A stretch of 9,781 bases of DNA from Bacteroidota bacterium. GTDB taxonomy: Bacteria; Bacteroidota; Bacteroidia; Bacteroidales; VadinHA17. Under the pieces are notes generated by a model, which saw only the letters and a list, made by a program, of their open reading frames with translations, had not been told where the DNA came from and did not search any database. Of this stretch, positions 6,176-9,781 are shown one piece after another (the stretch's first letter is position 1; each line of letters opens with the position of its first letter). The position numbers and the translations under genes are program-made. The DNA is taken from the NCBI GenBank assembly GCA_023430725.1, contig JAEYZD010000010.1, positions 1 through 9,781 of the forward strand, in the 5' to 3' direction.

Positions 6176-7867
6176 ATGAAACTAAGAGGATACATAACCG
6201 CAGCAGCGTTACTGTCATCTGTGCTTGCCACAGCCCAGACAGAGGATGAGACGATCAGGAGATCAGTAACTCTCTACAATCCGTATAAGCCCACTTTGCA
6301 GCAGGCAGACAAGCGGGCGCTGCTGCCGGAGATCGATGACACCACAACCGTACCCATCAGGTTCAGTTATGATTTCACCCCGGGTTCATTTGTTCCCGAG
6401 TATGAGGTCAGCCCCATCAAATCGGCAGTTCTCTCACCGGAACCACTTCCGGAGTTAAAGAAGGGATATGTAAATCTCGGACTGGGAACATATCTCTCTC
6501 CTTTCCTTGAAGTGAGCATTTCAAACGGCCGGTCAAAAAACGGTGCCATCGGGCTCTTTACACGTACATTCGGCTCAGCAGGCAAGATTGAGCTTGAGAA
6601 TGACAAACGGGTCAATGCCGGGTTTCTTGACAATCAGGTGTTGCTTTACGGGAAGAAATACTTCAGGCGCAGCCGTCTCGATGCCGATATTGATTTCCGG
6701 CAAATGACACGCCATGCATACGGGTATGATCCGAATGTGACGGGTTATGAACCTGAGAAGAAAGATATACGGGCACTCTATTACGATCTGTCAGGCAAGG
6801 CAAGGTATTTCACGATGGAGACAGATTCGAGTGAACTTATATGGGACGCCACACTGAGGTACAATATGTTCAGGAGACAGGGAGACGGATTGCAGCATAA
6901 CCCGGGTCTGACCCTTAGTGCCGGAACGGAGATGTTCGGGCTTTACGGCGGACTGAATGCGGAATATGACCTGTACCTGTTTTTAAAAGAGATAGACCAT
7001 AAGGCCAGGAGCCTCTTCTCTGTCGCTCCCTATATCACGAAGGGCAATGAGGACTGGCGGTTCCGCTTCGGGGTCAAAGTGGCTGCGGACCTCAAGGAGA
7101 ATCATGATGCCCTTGTGGGCGGTGACCGGAAGATGTACCTGTACTTCTATCCGGATGCAATGTTTACATTCAGTATCATCCCGAAATTCCTGAGATTCAA
7201 TGCCTCCATTGACGGTTTCATGGAGAATAATCAGGCCAGGAACAGTGCATATGTCAATCCCTGGATGCTTCCCGGTGACACCCTCTGGAACCTGCGTACG
7301 ACAGACAATGAGCTGCGGATTAAGGCCGGTCTCTCCGGAAGTGTGAATGTCACCTCTTCATATGCCTTTGATGTGAGCTACAATCTTTTCAAGGATATGC
7401 TGCTGTTTATGAACGATACAACAGGTGTCGGAAACTGGTTTGTGCCGGTTTATGCTGACGGAAGCCTGCTGAAGGTTCACGGCGGGCTCAATATCCCTCT
7501 CAACCGTCAGCTGACCCTTTCCCTCGACGGCAATTATTACGGTTACAACCTCTCAGGGCAGGAGTATGCATGGCATAAGCCGAAATGGGACGGGTCCGTC
7601 AGGGGCGATTACAACCTGAGGAATAAGATTATTGCATCAGCACAGCTTACGCTGATCGGAGATCGTTATGCTAGGGTAAGGGCACCGGAGGAGACAGTCA
7701 GGCTTCCGTTTCATCCGAATCTCAACCTCGGTGTGGAGTACAGGTACACACCGGATATCTCCTTCTGGCTTAAATGCAATAATGTTTCCTACAGCAGATA
7801 CTTCGAATGGAACTATTATCCCTCAAGAAATTTCATGCTTATAGGGGGTATCTCATACAGCCTGTAG
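6176..7867 (+). CDS. Outer-membrane beta-barrel protein with periplasmic N-terminal extension
   Basis: A 563-residue outer-membrane protein. The signal peptide is MKLRGYITAAALLSSVLATA, with cleavage expected before Q21. Residues 21-97 are a non-barrel segment with the recognisable text VTLYNPYKPTLQQADK (31-46) and EYEVSPIKSAVL (75-86). From GYVNLGLGTYLSPFLEVSIS (97-116) to the end, alternating hydrophobic/polar strands rich in Tyr and Phe continue, ending in FMLIGGISYSL, a barrel-type final strand although the last residue is Leu and not Phe. I estimate 16 or more strands. Relatives are often labelled 'TonB-dependent receptor', but I see neither a TonB box nor a plug domain and the size is about half of SusC, so I would not use that name. 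It lies 34 bases after the TPR gene and is probably cotranscribed and functionally paired with it. A channel, a secretion or assembly partner, or an anchor for the TPR scaffold are all possible. Confidence 0.83.
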   Translation: MKLRGYITAAALLSSVLATAQTEDETIRRSVTLYNPYKPTLQQADKRALLPEIDDTTTVPIRFSYDFTPGSFVPEYEVSPIKSAVLSPEPLPELKKGYVNLGLGTYLSPFLEVSISNGRSKNGAIGLFTRTFGSAGKIELENDKRVNAGFLDNQVLLYGKKYFRRSRLDADIDFRQMTRHAYGYDPNVTGYEPEKKDIRALYYDLSGKARYFTMETDSSELIWDATLRYNMFRRQGDGLQHNPGLTLSAGTEMFGLYGGLNAEYDLYLFLKEIDHKARSLFSVAPYITKGNEDWRFRFGVKVAADLKENHDALVGGDRKMYLYFYPDAMFTFSIIPKFLRFNASIDGFMENNQARNSAYVNPWMLPGDTLWNLRTTDNELRIKAGLSGSVNVTSSYAFDVSYNLFKDMLLFMNDTTGVGNWFVPVYADGSLLKVHGGLNIPLNRQLTLSLDGNYYGYNLSGQEYAWHKPKWDGSVRGDYNLRNKIIASAQLTLIGDRYARVRAPEETVRLPFHPNLNLGVEYRYTPDISFWLKCNNVSYSRYFEWNYYPSRNFMLIGGISYSL

Positions 7868-7868
7868 G

Positions 7869-7885
7869 GTTATCAGGGGGATAAC
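7869..7885 (+). terminator. Possible terminator hairpin after the barrel gene
   Basis: GTTATC (7869-7874) and GATAAC (7880-7885) form a perfect 6-bp stem around the loop AGGGG, starting one base after the stop codon. A T-rich but interrupted stretch follows to about 7905. The stem is low in GC, so efficiency is uncertain, but the position fits the end of the TPR/barrel transcript before the gyrB promoter. Confidence 0.4.
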
Positions 7886-7921
7886 AAATTGTTTATATTA
7901 TTTTCGGAAATATTGGGTTTC

Positions 7922-7938
7922 ACCGGCTGTAAACCGGC
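7922..7938 (+). repeat. Tandem ACCGGC repeats, 11 bp apart, in the gyrB control region
   Basis: ACCGGC occurs at 7922-7927 and again at 7933-7938, one helical turn apart (start to start 11 bp). They lie just before the predicted -7 box of gyrB and cover the place where a -33 element would be expected, where no TTTG is seen. GGTTT (7916-7920) and AAACC (7931-7935) could also pair as a weak 5-bp stem. A protein-binding site is possible but unproven. Confidence 0.35.
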
Positions 7939-7947
7939 GAATTTTGC

Positions 7948-7955
7948 TACCTTTG
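7948..7955 (+). promoter_or_regulatory. gyrB promoter, Bacteroidota -7 box TACCTTTG
   Basis: TACCTTTG is an exact match to the TAnnTTTG element used by the Bacteroidota primary sigma factor. Transcription would begin near 7960, giving a leader of about 64 bases before the gyrB ATG. A canonical -33 TTTG is missing at the right distance; the nearest TTG, at 7913-7915, is too far. The box sits in a true intergenic stretch between a likely terminator and gyrB. Confidence 0.55.
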
Positions 7956-7969
7956 TGTGATTTTATAAG

Positions 7970-7982
7970 TGACATACTGTCA
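7970..7982. repeat. 13-bp palindrome TGACA-TAC-TGTCA in the gyrB leader
   Basis: Perfect 5-bp arms around a 3-bp spacer, about 10 bases after the predicted transcription start. It could be an operator, whose occupant would block gyrB transcription, or a short RNA hairpin. One base separates it from a second palindrome of equal length. The family of any binding protein cannot be told. Confidence 0.4.
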
Positions 7983-7983
7983 A

Positions 7984-7996
7984 AGCTTTAAAAGCT
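7984..7996. repeat. 13-bp palindrome AGCTTT-A-AAAGCT in the gyrB leader
   Basis: Perfect 6-bp arms around a single A, ending 27 bases before the gyrB ATG. A one-base loop cannot form as an RNA hairpin without opening inner pairs, so a DNA site for a dimeric protein is the more natural reading, if it is functional at all. Local AT-richness raises the chance of coincidence. Confidence 0.4.
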
Positions 7997-8023
7997 GAAT
8001 ATTTTCAATTTAAAACGAGTTGT

Positions 8024-9781
8024 ATGACAAATGATGAACTGAGGAAGAGGAGTAAGGAGCAGGATGATTATTCGGCCGAAAGTATCCAGGTTCTCGAAGG
8101 CCTGGAAGCCGTACGGAAGAGGCCGGCAATGTATATAGGGGATGTCGGCGTAAGAGGATTGCATCATCTTGTTTATGAGGTTGTTGATAACTCCATTGAT
8201 GAGGCTCTTGCAGGTTATTGCACAAGAATTGACGTTACAATCAATGAAGATAACTCGATAACAGTTGTGGATAACGGCCGCGGGATACCCGTGGAGATAC
8301 ACGAGAAGGAGAAGCGTTCTGCCCTCGAGGTTGTTATGACTGTTCTTCATGCAGGTGGCAAGTTTGACAAGGACTCCTACAAGGTTTCCGGCGGACTTCA
8401 CGGCGTAGGGGTATCATGCGTCAACGCACTCTCCTCAAGGATGACAGTGCAGGTCATGAGACAGGGTAAACTCTGGGCGCAGACCTATGAGAGGGGGAAA
8501 CCACTTGCACCGGTTGCCCCAATAGGTGATTCGACCGAATCAGGCACTATTACCACATTCATGCCTGACTCAACAATATTCCAGACAATTGAATTCAGAT
8601 TTGACATTCTTGCAGCCCGGCTGAGGGAGCTGGCATTTCTGAACAAGAACATACTCCTGACCCTGACTGACAAGCGAGATCTGGCTGAGAGCAGTAACGG
8701 GGAAGAGGCTCATCCTATGAGGGAAGAGTTTTATTCCGAGCGCGGGCTGATAGAGTTTGTGGAATATCTCGACGGAAACAGGGAGCGACTGATTGACAAG
8801 GTAATCTACATCGATTATGACAAGGGAGATACCCCGGTAGAGCTGGCGCTGCAGTACAACACCTCCTTCTCGGAGAATGTGCACTCATATGTTAACAATA
8901 TCAACACAATCGAGGGTGGCACCCATCTTGCCGGTTTTCGCAGGGGGCTGACACGCACGCTCAAGAAATATGCCGAGGATTCAGGTCTTACATCCAAGCT
9001 CAAGTTTGACATAAACGGTGACGACTTCCGTGAGGGTTTGACCTCGGTCATCTCGGTGAAGGTTGCCGAACCCCAGTTTGAAGGGCAGACAAAGACAAAG
9101 CTTGGCAACTCGGAGGTGATGGGTTCGGTTGATGTGGCAGTGAGCACGGCTCTCGCCAATTATCTTGAGGAGAACCCCAAGGATGCAAGATCAATTGTTC
9201 AGAAGGTAATCCTTGCCGCCACCGCACGGCACGCTGCAAGGAAGGCACGTGAGCTGGTACAGAGGAAGAATGTTCTTTCCGGGTCAGGACTGCCGGGCAA
9301 ACTGGCCGACTGTGCAGACCGTGATCCCTCTGTCTCCGAGATCTTCCTGGTGGAGGGCGATTCTGCAGGCGGCACCGCCAAACAGGGTCGTGACCGCCGC
9401 TTTCAGGCCATCCTTCCGCTGAGGGGCAAGATTCTGAACGTGGAGAAGGCTATGCAGCACAAGATCTATGACAGCGAGGAGATAAAGAACATCTTTACGG
9501 CCCTCGGTGTAAATATCGGAACCGAGGATGACAGCAAGGCTCTCAATACAGCAGGGCTTCGCTATGCGAAGGTCATAATAATGACTGATGCCGACGTTGA
9601 CGGTTCACACATCACTACACTTATAATGACCTTCTTCTTCAGGTACATGAAGGAACTGATTGAGAACGGTCACATTTATATTGCAACACCTCCGCTCTAC
9701 CTGGTTAAAAGGGGCAAAGCGGAGAAGTATTGCTGGACAGAGGAGGAGCGTGAAGCCGCAGTTCAGGAACTGGGACAGGGC
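8024..9781 (+). CDS. gyrB: DNA gyrase subunit B, 3' end outside window
   Basis: ATPase subunit of gyrase, which with GyrA introduces negative supercoils. The 586 codons present are uninterrupted and about 65 residues are missing at the C-terminus. GHKL ATPase domain: E52 and N56 in YEVVDN, D83 in DNGRGIP, the ATP lid GGLHGVGV (123-130); transducer domain with QTKTKL carrying the ATP-contacting K357. TOPRIM domain: EGDSAGG with E444, and TDADVDGS with D522, D524 and D526 for metal binding. RFQAILPLRGKILNVEKA (459-476) is typical of GyrB and argues against ParE. Arg467 stands where E. coli has Lys447, as in many short-form GyrBs. After LYLVKRGK the text lacks the long insertion of enterobacterial GyrB. 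No Shine-Dalgarno is visible before the ATG, as is usual in this phylum; the start is chosen because about 20 variable residues normally precede IQVLEGLEAVRKRP. It is transcribed from its own promoter and has palindromes in the leader. Confidence 0.96.
   Translation, partial: MTNDELRKRSKEQDDYSAESIQVLEGLEAVRKRPAMYIGDVGVRGLHHLVYEVVDNSIDEALAGYCTRIDVTINEDNSITVVDNGRGIPVEIHEKEKRSALEVVMTVLHAGGKFDKDSYKVSGGLHGVGVSCVNALSSRMTVQVMRQGKLWAQTYERGKPLAPVAPIGDSTESGTITTFMPDSTIFQTIEFRFDILAARLRELAFLNKNILLTLTDKRDLAESSNGEEAHPMREEFYSERGLIEFVEYLDGNRERLIDKVIYIDYDKGDTPVELALQYNTSFSENVHSYVNNINTIEGGTHLAGFRRGLTRTLKKYAEDSGLTSKLKFDINGDDFREGLTSVISVKVAEPQFEGQTKTKLGNSEVMGSVDVAVSTALANYLEENPKDARSIVQKVILAATARHAARKARELVQRKNVLSGSGLPGKLADCADRDPSVSEIFLVEGDSAGGTAKQGRDRRFQAILPLRGKILNVEKAMQHKIYDSEEIKNIFTALGVNIGTEDDSKALNTAGLRYAKVIIMTDADVDGSHITTLIMTFFFRYMKELIENGHIYIATPPLYLVKRGKAEKYCWTEEEREAAVQELGQG

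Noticed and set aside
3091..7867. Assignment of the pair to type 9 secretion (PorW/SprE and PorP/SprF)
   Set aside because: The TPR protein lacks a lipobox, the barrel is longer than PorP-type proteins with a different N-terminus, and no other T9SS gene is in the window.
6176..7867. Annotation of the barrel as a SusC/TonB-dependent receptor
   Set aside because: No TonB box, no plug domain, no SusD partner, and about half the expected length.
7988..8401. 137-residue open frame on the minus strand over the gyrB start
   Set aside because: It is antisense to strongly conserved gyrB codons and shows no recognisable domain or ribosome site.

Overview
The window looks like chromosomal DNA of a Bacteroidota bacterium, most likely of the order Bacteroidales, with roughly balanced GC. 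The evidence is the family membership of every gene: a DUF7033-type polysaccharide deacetylase-like protein, a FtsE without an adjacent FtsX, a very long secreted tetratricopeptide protein paired with an outer-membrane barrel, and a short-form GyrB. An exact Bacteroidota-type -7 promoter box (TAnnTTTG) before gyrB and frequent AGG arginine codons agree with this. I see no mobile element, tRNA, rRNA, CRISPR array or sign of recent transfer.

Layout. (1) Positions 1-2149, plus strand: the 3' part of a polysaccharide deacetylase-like gene, whose start lies outside the window, overlaps by an ATGA junction a 301-residue acyltransferase-like gene. The pair probably acts on envelope or exported polysaccharide. 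(2) Positions 2150-2866, minus strand: ftsE, the cell-division ABC ATPase. It is convergent with the previous gene, and the two stop codons touch with no base between them. (3) Positions 2867-3090: a divergent intergenic region holding the promoters for ftsE and for the next operon. (4) Positions 3091-7867, plus strand: a two-gene unit coding for a 1016-residue exported protein made almost wholly of TPR helices and a 563-residue outer-membrane beta-barrel protein with an N-terminal periplasmic extension. A hairpin directly after the second stop probably ends this unit. (5) Positions 7868-8023: the gyrB control region, with a -7 box, tandem ACCGGC repeats 11 bp apart and two neighbouring 13-bp palindromes. 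(6) Positions 8024-9781, plus strand: gyrB, cut by the right edge after 586 codons.

The common theme is envelope biology next to a housekeeping topoisomerase gene. The least understood part is the TPR/barrel pair, which has the form of an envelope complex (periplasmic scaffold plus outer-membrane channel or anchor) of unknown function. Two other points deserve attention: the deacetylase-like protein does not show the canonical NodB catalytic signatures, and the gyrB leader holds palindromes that could be operators or RNA structures.
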